Source: Siderastrea siderea (taxonomy: Eukaryota; Cnidaria; Anthozoa; Scleractinia; Rhizangiidae). Taken from it: DNA of 64,000 nt. Below, piece by piece: positions 53,977 through 64,000 of the stretch; the first letter of the stretch is position 1; every line of letters begins with the position of its first letter. Location of the stretch: assembly GCA_964030785.1 (NCBI GenBank), contig OZ034967.1:56023265-56087264 (forward strand), read 5' to 3'. A program made the translations under genes and the position numbers. The notes beneath the pieces are model-generated. The model saw only the letters and a list, made by a program, of their open reading frames with translations. It was not told where the DNA came from and ran no database searches.

Positions 53977-54903
53977 ACAACAACAACAACAAGCTTTATT
54001 TGCATGACTATACGTACATACAGTATTGCAAAAGCGTAAAACTTAACTAAAACGAAACTTATAACAATCATAATCATGTAATAGGAAAAAAAGCAATTAT
54101 GTATGCGTTACATTACTTTCATTCGATAGAAGATTATTTCGTAAAGATAAGCATCTCAAAATGAACTTCATCAGTTGAGTATTTAAATAATAATTATCAG
54201 AATTCATTAATTTTTTGGTGGCTTGCATAGGAGGTAATTGTGTTATGTTGGGTATTTGGTTCTCTATTTTTTTGTAAAATTCATCTCTAAAACTACAGTA
54301 TTTAGTACAATGGAAAAGTAAATGAATTTCATCTTCAATTTGGTTTGATTTACACGTAGGGCAGAGTCTATTATCCCTTGGGATTTGATCATATCTGCCA
54401 GTTTCGATCAATAATTTATGATTACCTATTCTAAGTTTCACTAATTCTTTCCTGTCATTTAGTTTTCTTGTAAGATCTAAATAGCAGGAAGGCGTATATT
54501 CGTCCTTAAAAGTGTTATAGAATTCTAATTTCTTAGAGTTTCGAATAGTATGTTGCCAGTGTGAAATATACTTTTGTTGCATAAGACTTACATAGTGTTT
54601 AATCTTAGCATCAGTTAAGAAAGTAGGTCAAAATCAGGCAAATTATAATATTCAGACATCCTCATAACATTAGAGTAAAAACTATTTTTGCTGGTGTTAT
54701 GAAGATCAGATGACATTAAAAAGATTTGTTTAACAATAGAGCCATTTTCCTTATTGTGGAGATATAAGGTGTAGTTAATTATTTTTGATTAATAGCTATT
54801 ATAAGAGGAAACTTTCCAAGCTCAGCTCTACAAGCTACATTCGATGCCTTACTGCTTACTTCTAAGTAACGTTTACAGTACTGGAGATGAGCTTTTTCAA
54901 TCA
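53977..54903 (-). mobile_element. 5'-truncated non-LTR retrotransposon (LINE)
   Basis: Lies on the minus strand. The 3' end at 53977-53996 is a (TTG)n tail preceded by AATAAAGC. The target duplication CAATCA is visible at 53971-53976 and 54898-54903. The empty site is preserved in the second copy of the surrounding repeat (near 63884). Coding remnant extends from about 54100 to 54840. Confidence 0.8.
54097..54840 (-). pseudogene. LINE reverse-transcriptase C-terminal remnant
   Basis: The intact part (54582-54097, 161 codons) contains the Cys/His end motif CPTCKSNQIEDEIHLLFHC followed by a Tyr/Arg-rich segment, typical of LINE ORF2 C-termini. Upstream on the same strand, out of frame and with stops, similar protein continues (RAELGKFPLIIAINQK, then NGSIVKQIFLMSSDLHNTSK). 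The element is therefore 5'-truncated with frameshifts and cannot move by itself. No reverse-transcriptase catalytic motif is retained. Confidence 0.75.
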
Positions 54904-55025
54904 GAATTCGGTGATGTTTCAAGGAAGCCAACCCAGGCTTTTTTTCACTGTGATATCCAGAATATGGAACACTCTATCCCCAGTTCTCGGTCTTTCTGTT
55001 TATTGCGCCTTCAGTTCATTCAAAG

Positions 55026-56054
55026 CCGTAAAGCTTTTCTAGTTTCTCTAATCCTGGAAATCCACGTTCTTTAAAGACGATACGCTCCAGCTGCAAAGTA
55101 GCTCGGAACTTAACGACAAAGATAACTTCCTGCTTTCAGTTGATCTGTGTAATAAATTTTTATTCTAGTGCTTTGTTTGTTTTGGCCCTGCAATAATTGG
55201 CCCATGCTGTTATGGTACCCCGTCTGTATTTCCTAAGCGAAGCTAATAAATTGACGTTCAAGTAAGAGAAATTGTATTGGTTTCTTGGAGCTATTCTTGA
55301 ATTCTGGTTGGTTATGAATCCATTTCCACGAAGTATGCAAAGAGGCTACACTTGACTGCAGCTTCAGGAACGCTGGTGTTGCCAGACTCATCGAACAGCC
55401 GGAAACCTGACAAACATATCGGCTAGTCAATTGTTCATGTGCGTGGCCTTTAGCTTAGTATAGCAGGGAGTAGGAAGATGCGGCGAAAGAATAGAACGTT
55501 AATGTCAGCATGGAATCCTCCCTCTGGGTCTCAAGGGAGGGGGAGCCCCGCAATTTTTGTTGTGAAGCCCGGGGTACAAAGCTTTTCTCCACAAGACGCC
55601 TGAACAAAAATGCTGTTTCTGGCTAAATAGAGCCCTGGAGTGAAGCGATGGAGAAGAAGACTTTATTTAACCCTCCCCCGTAGGGGCTTTTCAGTGAACA
55701 ACAAGCCTTGAATTTTCCGTCTTGGAACCCTGGAGCCCTCCATTTTTTTAAGCTGGAGCCCTGGAGCTCCAAGTTTTAAGACCCTGCTCCTTGTGATCGG
55801 CTCGTTTTTAACGACCACTTTATTTTCATCCGAATAAAAGTTCAAGCAGTTCTTTTTTACGCCAGTATCCCCGTTAATGAGGTCAGATTTTTCATAATGG
55901 CTGGATTATCAAAGAGGCGCGGTGATGTATTGGTTAGCGCGTTGGACGATTGATCGGCATATCAGAGGGTCGGAGGTTTAAGGGCTGGTCTATGCAACAT
56001 GTTGTGTTGTTTCCTTCGATAAGAAACTTTCGGTCTTTCAGAGCATCATCAGCA
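55026..56054. other. Noncoding host DNA with degenerate SINE-like fragment
   Basis: Near 55918-55985 GGCGCGGTGATGTATTGGTT and GAGGGTCGGAGGTTTAAGGG resemble decayed A and B boxes of a tRNA-derived SINE. Nothing else is recognised. Confidence 0.35.
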
Positions 56055-56430
56055 TCAGTTACTGTTTGTCCCCAAGTGTGAAATTGGGCCGCATATTCTC
56101 TCCTTCCAGGCTATTCTATCCTTTGCTGCTGACGCTTCCTCTGCCCATGTTCTTAATCCCCTGACCTTAAGCTCCCATTCCGTTGTCCTTCTCCATGTCT
56201 CTGGCGGTCGACCCTGCTTCCTCTTCCATTCTGAAACCCAGATGAGGGCAATACGCGGGTGCCAGTGGTACTGAATCCATTCTGATGACATGGCCTAGCC
56301 ATGTCCATCTTCTCCTTGCCACTTGGTCTCTTATAGTCTCCGTGATCCCTGTTCTTCGTCCTTATCTCCTCGTTTGTAACGCGCATTGGCCAATAGATCT
56401 TCAATATCTGTCTTGGGCTCTTGTGTCAGA
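56055..56430 (-). pseudogene. Second LINE remnant, reverse-transcriptase C-terminal tail
   Basis: On the minus strand, fragments in more than one frame give KIYWPMRVTNEEIRT, then RIALIWVSEWKRKQGRPPET and WRRTTEWEL ... AKDRIAWKERICGPI. This is the R-R-x-x-W-x-G-H ... G-R-P-x-x-T-W-R-R ... A-x-D-R-x-x-W tail common in RTE/BovB- and jockey-related ORF2 proteins. Frameshifts separate the pieces. Confidence 0.7.
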
Positions 56431-58452
56431 AAGCGTCCAAGGCACAGGTGTATAAACGGTTGCCAGCGAACCATTAGGGAATATTAACAAAATGCCGGGC
56501 TAACGCTGCGAGGGGACGTAATGCTCCTAGGCGATTCACGCAACAGACAGTCGATCTAGCTAACGATCGGCTTGCTGAGGCATCTGGTTCGTTCAATGCG
56601 CTGGACTAGAAGCAAGACTGTTCACTGACTTTTCCTGGCGAACTTGAAGTAAGCTAATGTAAAAAGAAACGAAAACAAACAAATGGTATTTCTGCTGAGC
56701 GAAAGATCATCTTTATTGCATTTTAGTCTCGGTTTCTAAAATTTGAGCTACACGTGCGTATTTCGATACCTTTTAAAAAGTTTACGTGATAATTTACGGT
56801 GCCTTGTTCAAAGAACCAAATCACCAGCTGGTATTACAAGCCTCAGGTATCCTGCAAACCATCCTAAAGCAGTCAAATGGTTTTCTTTTCGGCTACACTT
56901 TCTTATCTTGTCATTTTACCACAGTTAGTTAGCTGGAACTAACGAGGGGCTATTATACATCCCAAACAGTGCTAATATAAGCCATGAAACTAAAGGGTTC
57001 AGAGACTTTTTGACCAAAATCATCATCAGCTCTTTGAGCGTGCTCAGAAGGTCTGATGATGCCAGTCCACACAGTCCTCATTACTACTTGGACGTTCTAG
57101 TCCAGTCAGCTTGGTTTTAACGTCAAGCTGACAGATGAACAGTTATTTCTATGTACGAGATATATACCCACAAAAGGATACTGCAGTTTCCAGCAATCTG
57201 ATTGATAACTTACTCAAAGTATTATATGACGCGTTTTTAGTTACATAACGAAAAAAGAAGCCTGTTTGATATTTGCAAATCAAATTCTCCAGCGAATTAC
57301 CTGAAACTTGATATGATCTGTCAAACCAACAGAAATCAGTATAATCAGTTCTGTCATTCGGTTTCATTCTTAATAATTGTTACTATCCGCAGAAGACGAA
57401 CGTGTCCAACTATGTGTTTTGGTTGAAAAGTCTGTGAATCAATCTCACGTTTCCTTCTGCCCTCCAAAATTGCTGCGTCATGCTCGGAGACTCATTGGGC
57501 AAGGGTACCAGAAACACGTCCTTGCTGCAAAAACTGAAACCTGCTAGGAGAACGACCTACTGTCGGCTCCACCGTAAACATTCCAATCCGGCACTGAGTG
57601 TTTTCTAACTTAACACGGTGAAACAAATTGCTCCTCTCTTCAGAAAATAAATGTTTTACAGCCCTTATTGCCCCTTCAATATTCAGACCTTGCTTTCTAA
57701 TTCTTTCTCTGCAATTTCAGTCCAGGTTGAATTATTGGATGTCCCCGACTAACACTGTCTCGTCCTGTCTACGGCTAGGCTTCTAGATTAAAAATGGGAA
57801 CATCCACCCTTGAAATAGGATTCTGTTCCTTTGAAAAAATATTCACATTATAAAATATTGCCATTTGATTTGAAATTCAATTGGCGATCAAATTTCCCAC
57901 TGTAACTTTTGACTTTGTGAAGTGGTAAGTCTTTTTACAGAAAGTACAAGAAATACCATGCAGTTTCCAGTATGTTAACCGCTCACTCTTTCATTTTCAG
58001 AGTTTTAAATCTTTGGTTCTAAAGTTTTAGGCTATTTACATAAAAGTTACAAAGCAGTGGTTTTCTATGGTGATGTTTGCTGCCTTTCAAGTCTGTGAGC
58101 GAACAAACGGCTTTGTGGAAGAAGTCTGAAAGTGTTGTTGTCATTCAAATTGAAAAGCAATTGAGTAGTGGATCTAACTGAGTGAATTCCTATAGCTAAG
58201 GTGTGATCATCCAAATAAAAGCTTTTCAACTAACAGTACTTTCTTGTGGTGCTGTTTGTTACGCTGTAGTCTTTGTTATTGCACTTTTCAAGGTGGTTTT
58301 AACATTGTGTGCTGTTAGGCAGTGCTTTTCAGTCAAGAGTTAATTTGTATCTGAGCATTTTGTTTCTGAGCATTTTGCAACTCAGGGTGAAGATTGTGAT
58401 TGTTTTTCATTTTTCAAACTTGTTCTTAGGAGTAAAAGCTAAGGAAAGCAGC
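56431..58452. other. Noncoding host DNA downstream of the PAN/EGF gene
   Basis: No coding exon recognised. GTCAGCTTG and CAAGCTGAC near 57104-57131 form a minor hairpin. Confidence 0.45.
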
Positions 58453-61400
58453 CTACACAGTTCGAAAAAACAATATCAGTCCAACGCCATATCGAGGGAC
58501 TTGACAGCCAGGGTCGTACAGAGAATCCACGCCATACTGCCCTGAAGCGCCACTGTTACACATTCCGTGCCCAATATTTAGCGATGACTTGCAATCACAG
58601 GCATCATCGTCCAGCAGAATCGACCTTACCCCATATTGGTCACGGTACATGAATGAATCTTGACTTTCCGCTGGTGCGTTGCCAGACAACACCTGTGGTG
58701 TCCAGGGGTTAGCTTGATTTCTCACCTCTCCATAAGGTATGGTCTGGTGGTCATGGAATGCTCGCCAAGCTGCATGCGCCACTGTGTTGCTGGAATCGAA
58801 ACTCCATTTGTACTTGGTACCATAGGAATCGACTGCAAGCATCTCAATGGAGTCTTCGTTGGCTGCCAAGGGAAGGCGACCAAAGCAGTAAGGATCGATC
58901 GCTTTGCAATGACCAAACGCGTAAGCAAGTACGTCATTTTCTCCAGCTGGCCACGGGGTATTAAAACCATCAATCCACCAGAATGCTGTCCAGTCTCCAC
59001 TGCTATCGGAGAAACTCCGACCTACAAAGGATAAATAAATGTAATTAGTATATACCAAACCAGTGGATAGTGTTTTCCGTGCGCTCTGATTGGCTACTCA
59101 ATCTCGGGATAATATCTGCTATTCACCTCCACCTCGGTGAATAATTGTTAATTATATAGCCGGCCCTGTTGTATTTCATTACCCAACATTTGCGCAGGTT
59201 GTATTTTTGCAACAAAGTAATCTCTTACCTAGAGTCAACGGATCATTCGATTAATAGAAAGTCGCCAGAAAAGGTATCCAAAAAAGTGATTTTTCCCAGA
59301 AATTCGGAATTGTAGTTGACTTCCGCCCCTTTGTTGTTAAAACAAACAGCAACTCAAATAAATACGAATATATACCTAATTGAAAAAACTTTGTCGCGTA
59401 AAAAGCATATAATATGAACGGTACGACCCAATGGTTTTCTGGGAAGCGGGAAAACTTGCTTCTATTATCAGGCACCGTACACTCCAAAACCTTTTTAGGA
59501 ATGAAAATATCTTGAATATCAATACGTGGGACTGAGTAGTAAGCTTTTCAGTCCTGTCTTCCCAGAATTCCATCGTGTCCCATCGTTCATGGTTTATACT
59601 TTACACCCGACAACGTTTCATCAATCAGGTGTATACAGCGGACAAACAAAACCCCTTACGATTTTGTACATGTACAAAAGGGGAATGGAGTGGAATTTGA
59701 AAGAAATGAGGTGGCAAACCAGACTTCAAGCCAGCAAGTTGGTTCTAACTTTTGAGTCTGTGTCTCCAAAAGTGTTACCATTTATATAATGAAAGGTATT
59801 GAGCAGTTCTTTCCTGTGATACTGCCTAAATGTTTACATTTACATCAGTGGTGAGGCAAAGACGGTAAATGGCCATTTTTGCCTCATGCATATGTACACA
59901 CCAACGGCAAATAATTGGGTGACAGAGGCCATTACCGCCTTTACCCCTACATTTCTACCCGGTAAGGTTAAAATAGCGTGCAATCGCCTGTAAATTATAG
60001 GACGCAATGTCGTGGTCGCGTGAGACTCGTGCGTTTTCTAACGTGCACCGTATAATTTACAAATGCTTGCCAGGTATGGGCTCCTGCACCTGTTAATTCG
60101 GCTATTTTAAACTTGTTTTACACTTGCATCAAGGGATTTTTTTAAAACTTAAAAGTTTTAATTCCTTCAATGCTAATGTAATTTCAATAACAAAGCGTTA
60201 AGTACCTGAATACTTTTCCTCACAGTCTTGTCCTAAGGACAGTAGAGGACACTGGCAACTGTAACTGTCCTGTTCGTACAATGGGACACAGGTTCCGCCA
60301 TTTACACAAGGCGCCTTGTCACATGGGCTCTGCCACATGAAACAATAACATTTCAGTTAAGAAGTTACGTAAGAATTGTGCTGTGAATTTTCCTTATCCA
60401 GTGCCTATTGATCGTGTAGCGTCTATTGATTGGTATATATGTATTTTTGGATGGATATCCATTCACTGGACAAAGATCTACTGATTATCCGCTATGTGGA
60501 AAATAGGAGCAACAAGTAACCAGACGATCTCGTACTAGCAAAGCTTGTGTGGCATTCGCTAAAAGTAGGGAGTGGGGAAAAAACAACCGCGAGACGCGAG
60601 GGCGGAAAGGAAAGGGAACCGGGGAATGACCTTCTCCTCCTTCATCTTACGCTCTGCGCTCGCATCTCGCGCTCAGTTATCGCTTGCGAATAAGTACCTC
60701 ATTTCCCTCCCCTTTCTGCGCCAGCAGAAAGCAGTCGAAACATCGTGATCTGCATTTTAAGAGCAACTTTCAGTTAGTAAGAATGGAGAATTAGGCGGCA
60801 GAAGTTGAAAAATCGATTTTTCCATTTTTCTTCTCATAAATAGGTATTGATAAAACTAGAAACCTGACATAGCTCGTTTTCGCCAGACGTGCGATGAAAA
60901 TCACAGAAAGTGCAATCTAGTAAACCAATATAAACTTGAATCGCCCACAAAAAAAAAGATCCACTTTTTCGACAGGCAACAGTCTGCAGGTCTTTTTCAT
61001 CAACTATACATTTATTAAACAGCAGTAGATGAATTTACCCAACACAAACAATTCCAAAATAAAAGGCAAGTATCATCATAAAATCATTTTATTACATGGA
61101 CTATCCTAGATACGTTTTCAAATTTACGTACCGTCACAGTGCGTGTCTAAATATTTTTTTAAATAGTTTTCCTGTACGTGTCTTTACCTTTCTTACATTG
61201 TTTTTGTTTTGCTCATGCTTTTGTGTTTGGTCAGTAGAACTTCAAGTTCTCACAGCAAGATTTTGTGAAAAAACTTTTCGGTCTTATTGTCATTGAAAAG
61301 GTTCTCATCTCACCACATGTTGAAATTCCCACGAAAATAGTTACTAAAAACAAGCGCTTTGCTACAATATGAATAAACCATCACCTTTTTAAATTTACGT

Positions 61401-62747
61401 TATTTGCACAACAGTTTCAAATTATTTACAATATATAACAAATACAACAAAGTTATACGATGTGTAATATGAAGTACAAATGTTCGATAGAAAGTATATA
61501 GAAAGTAAAGTTGGTTGGATATATAAATAAACAGCGCGCTAAAGGAAGAAAAGAAAACAGAAAAAAAAAGGAAAGGAAAAAAATCGGATGAAATTCTTCC
61601 ACTTATTATTTAAATTTTCCAGCTGTTTGTTTTTGAGAACAATTTGGTTACGTTATGGCCGAAATAATTCCACCCGCTTTCTTCAAGAAAATCATGGCTG
61701 TACACAGGCTACTCAAATAAGTATTCACATTAGTTTTCAGGAAAACGTTTTGCTATCTGAAAAAAAGCAAACTTTGCTATTTACGTTATATGGACATGCT
61801 TCCTTCGTTAACGTACATACTTTGACGCTCCTAGTGGAAAAAGTGGAACAATACAATGTACAGAACTCCTACAAGGAGGCTAATGATTTTGCCATCTCGG
61901 CAATTTGAACGCAAAAGTGTCGATTTTTAATTCCCGAAAAGTTACATAAACTTACATGTAAAACTTTTGCCAGTTTATAATGCCACATGTCAGATTGACA
62001 ATGCTATATATACTTTATTACTTTTTATGCGGTTTAATCCCTAACAAAATCTTTAGACTCCTTAGGCCTTCTTAACAGCAAGAATTTCGCTAACACCCCT
62101 AAATTCATACACAAGAAAGAAATAGCTTGTTGCCACAACACAAGTATAAGCGTTACATTCATCTTTTAACATTTTCAAAGAGTTTTAGATTTAATCTCCT
62201 GAAGGAGGGGGGAAATTAAATCTCAACGCGATTTTTTTTGCCCTGTTTGGAAATCGTTTCGCAAACTGAAGGAAAAGAAAGCGCTTATGCATATATTTTC
62301 TTGTATGAACTCCAAAAGCCAGCCATATGAAATTTTGTTTTAGCGGGTTAAAATTGTTTCATTGGGCTAATTAGTTTGCTATAAAAACTGACTTACCGCA
62401 ACAGAGAAGTGCTGAAAGGTGTAGTCGACCGTCAATTGCTGAGGAGAAGTGAACTTGTCAGATGCAAGTATCTCACAAATGTGTTCTCCCTGGTCATTCC
62501 CATTTCCATAATTCACAGAAGTGCAGTTGCGGTGAATTAAACACTTGCCGCCGCAATCAGAGAAATTCTGGACATTTAGAGAATCCAAAAGATCGGTATT
62601 AAGTCTCTGATTTTCATTTCGAACAAAATTTGCGTAGCTCACACCTTTAGCAAAATCTCGGACTATCTTTTGCTCTGAAAGGGCTACGCAAAAGAAAAGG
62701 ATAAAGGCAATACTGACAAAAATTAAATAAGGCTTGAAGCGTTTCAT
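58453..62747 (-). CDS. Secreted PAN-EGF-fibrinogen-like protein (3 exons)
   Basis: Minus-strand exons 62747-62397, 60329-60206 and 59021-58453, total 1044 bases (347 residues). Phases fit and sites are GT-AG. Exon 1: signal peptide (IFVSIAFILFFCVALS) then a PAN/Apple-type domain with CGGKCLIHRNC and a later HICEIL. Exon 2: one EGF-like domain with six Cys (SPCDKAPCVNGGTCV ... YSCQCP ... GQDC). Exon 3: a fibrinogen-related-like domain beginning DWTAFWWIDGF with ACDCKSS and GHGMC near its end. From memory this architecture matches anthozoan proteins that include coral skeletal organic matrix protein 5-like sequences, so an extracellular adhesion or biomineral-matrix role is possible. That link was not checked. 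Confidence 0.8.
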
Positions 62748-63142
62748 GATATGCCTCCGAAATACAAAGTAAGTTTAAAGGCATTTAGTAACCCTGAAGC
62801 TTGAACTTACGTCACAGACATGTAGCCATGGAGAAAGCACGTGGTATATAGCTTTCAGTTATCATTTGCCAATCACGTGAATTTGATTCAACTTTCATGT
62901 GTTTGGTTTTTACTTATGTAGTGTTTCCATATTAGGAAATTGATGTTGCATCTAAAGCATTTTTGGCACATAGGATATTGAGCCAATTATATTATAATTA
63001 GGGGCTGAGGAAAAAGTTAATTTAAAACAAAAAACAGAGTAAAGAGTTTAAATAGATAATTTAAATATCACCCCATTGTTTGTTTTCATCGTTTACACAT
63101 TGAATTCAGTTTTCATAGCAATTTGATTGCATGAGAGAGGCC
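62748..63142. other. Upstream region of the PAN/EGF gene
   Basis: No coding sequence seen; presumed promoter and 5' UTR of the minus-strand gene. No individual promoter element is assigned. Confidence 0.4.
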
Positions 63143-64000
63143 CTCGGGAGCTTTCTAAAGTGCGCGAAAAGGCTTGGTACCTACTAGCGACATAACGATG
63201 ATAATCAGGTCATAACATAAGCTTGTTATTATCTGGTGGGAGCAAATATCTTAAATCCTGTTTAGAGAGCGCCTCGAATTAAGGACGCCACCTAGAAATG
63301 ACCCTGACCATAAAATATCAAAACTAGACGTTCATTGGCCAGTACGCATTGGATCATTAGTGATTTTATGATTATGATTATCTCGGTAAGGTTTTCACGT
63401 TTCCATTAAGATTAATGGTGACATAATATAAGAAAATAATCGATAGCGTTCTCGAAGAACTTTTTTATCGCCTTTAAGTGAGAGAAAGAGCGACAATGCT
63501 GCATCGTGTGGAGTGTAGCATAGCCTGTAATGACAAACTTCTTATCGATATTTCTGAACAAACTTTTCAAATGGCAGAAAAAATACAAACGAGTAAAACC
63601 CAAAATATCATACTTTTACCATAATATTTTGGTAGAAAATAATAACTTGCAGAAGCTTAAAGCAAAACCAAAACGTTCGCTATTATTTTTAAAAATGTTA
63701 TTGTAACCGTTTCTTCAAACGACATACAAGGGTGGACACACAACAGTGTTCTGACCCAGGGATAAACGAATAAAATTGGCCGGGCGCTTGGAAGAGTTGA
63801 AGACAATGCACCCAGGAAACGGAAGATCTCCACAAATCCATTTGCAGCTGAGTACAACACGACACGATGAAATAGACTAACCAACCAGAATTCAGTGATG
63901 CTTTCAAGGAAGCCAACGGAAAGCCACAAGGCTTTTTTTGGGAACACTCTATCCCCAATTCTCGGGCTTTCTGTTCATTGCGCCTTCAATTCATTCAAAG
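63143..64000. repeat. Dispersed direct repeat, copy 2 (uninterrupted, runs off window)
   Basis: Same orientation as copy 1 at 53132-55025. It passes smoothly through the point where copy 1 carries the LINE (CTAACCAACCAGAATTCAGTG near 63876-63896), so it preserves the pre-insertion site. Confidence 0.85.

Larger units (their letters stand above)
53132..55025. repeat. Dispersed direct repeat, copy 1 (interrupted by a LINE)
   Basis: 53132-53976 matches 63143 to about 63884 in the same orientation (e.g. CTCGGGAGC, AAGGCTTGGTACC, GACGTTCATTGGCCAGTACG). The match resumes at 54904-55025 (GAATTCGGTGATG ... CTCTATCCCCAGTTCTCGG). The intervening 927 bases are absent from copy 2. Confidence 0.85.

Noticed and set aside
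58660..59034. Plus-strand 124-codon frame
   Set aside because: Antisense to exon 3 of the PAN/EGF gene, whose splice phases and domains are convincing.

Overview
The window looks like anthozoan (cnidarian) genomic DNA, most likely a stony coral or close relative. This rests on AT-rich sequence with short exons and GT-AG introns, many short inverted-repeat transposons, a tRNA-derived SINE, LINE tails of a type I associate with anthozoans, and a secreted PAN/EGF protein resembling coral skeletal-matrix-associated families. The species call is inference; no rRNA or mitochondrial marker is present.

Region 1 (1 to about 13.2 kb) is most of a Maverick/Polinton, the transposon-virus group that includes the adintoviruses. 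Its left end lies outside the window. Leftward genes are a phage-tail-type repeat protein (cut by the window edge) and an FtsK/HerA-type packaging ATPase. Rightward, tightly packed, are a conserved acidic/basic protein, a candidate penton, a small basic core-like protein, the major capsid protein, two paralogous virion proteins (the second pVI/pX-like), an adenain-like protease, a 50-residue zinc-ribbon protein, a parvovirus-type phospholipase A2, a chromodomain integrase, a small SAP/NUMOD-like protein and a protein-primed family B DNA polymerase. Every reading frame is open. Two junctions (pVI-like/protease and PLA2/integrase) carry heptamers of the -1 frameshift type in exactly the required phase, and the downstream domains there lack a suitable ATG. 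Most other genes have an ATAAA(A)-ATG signature at the start codon, resembling poxvirus-type late promoters.

Region 2 (about 13.2 to 36 kb) holds two convergent, paralogous host genes for glutamate-receptor-like channels (8 and 7 coding exons) whose pore loop carries the potassium-channel signature TTVGYGD, as in bacterial GluR0. Exon sizes of 95, 154, 64 and 160 bases are identical in both, and both reading frames sum to whole codons. Introns are filled with MITEs, a SINE pair and a tetranucleotide satellite.

Region 3 (36 to 53 kb) has no recognisable gene. Its main feature is a tandem duplication of about 4.0 kb (37079-41092 and 41093-45085), each unit with a TTAA-flanked MITE. Region 4 (53 to 64 kb) contains two direct copies of a dispersed repeat, one interrupted by a 5'-truncated LINE with a visible target duplication. 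It also has a second LINE remnant and a three-exon minus-strand gene for a secreted PAN-EGF-fibrinogen-like protein (347 residues).
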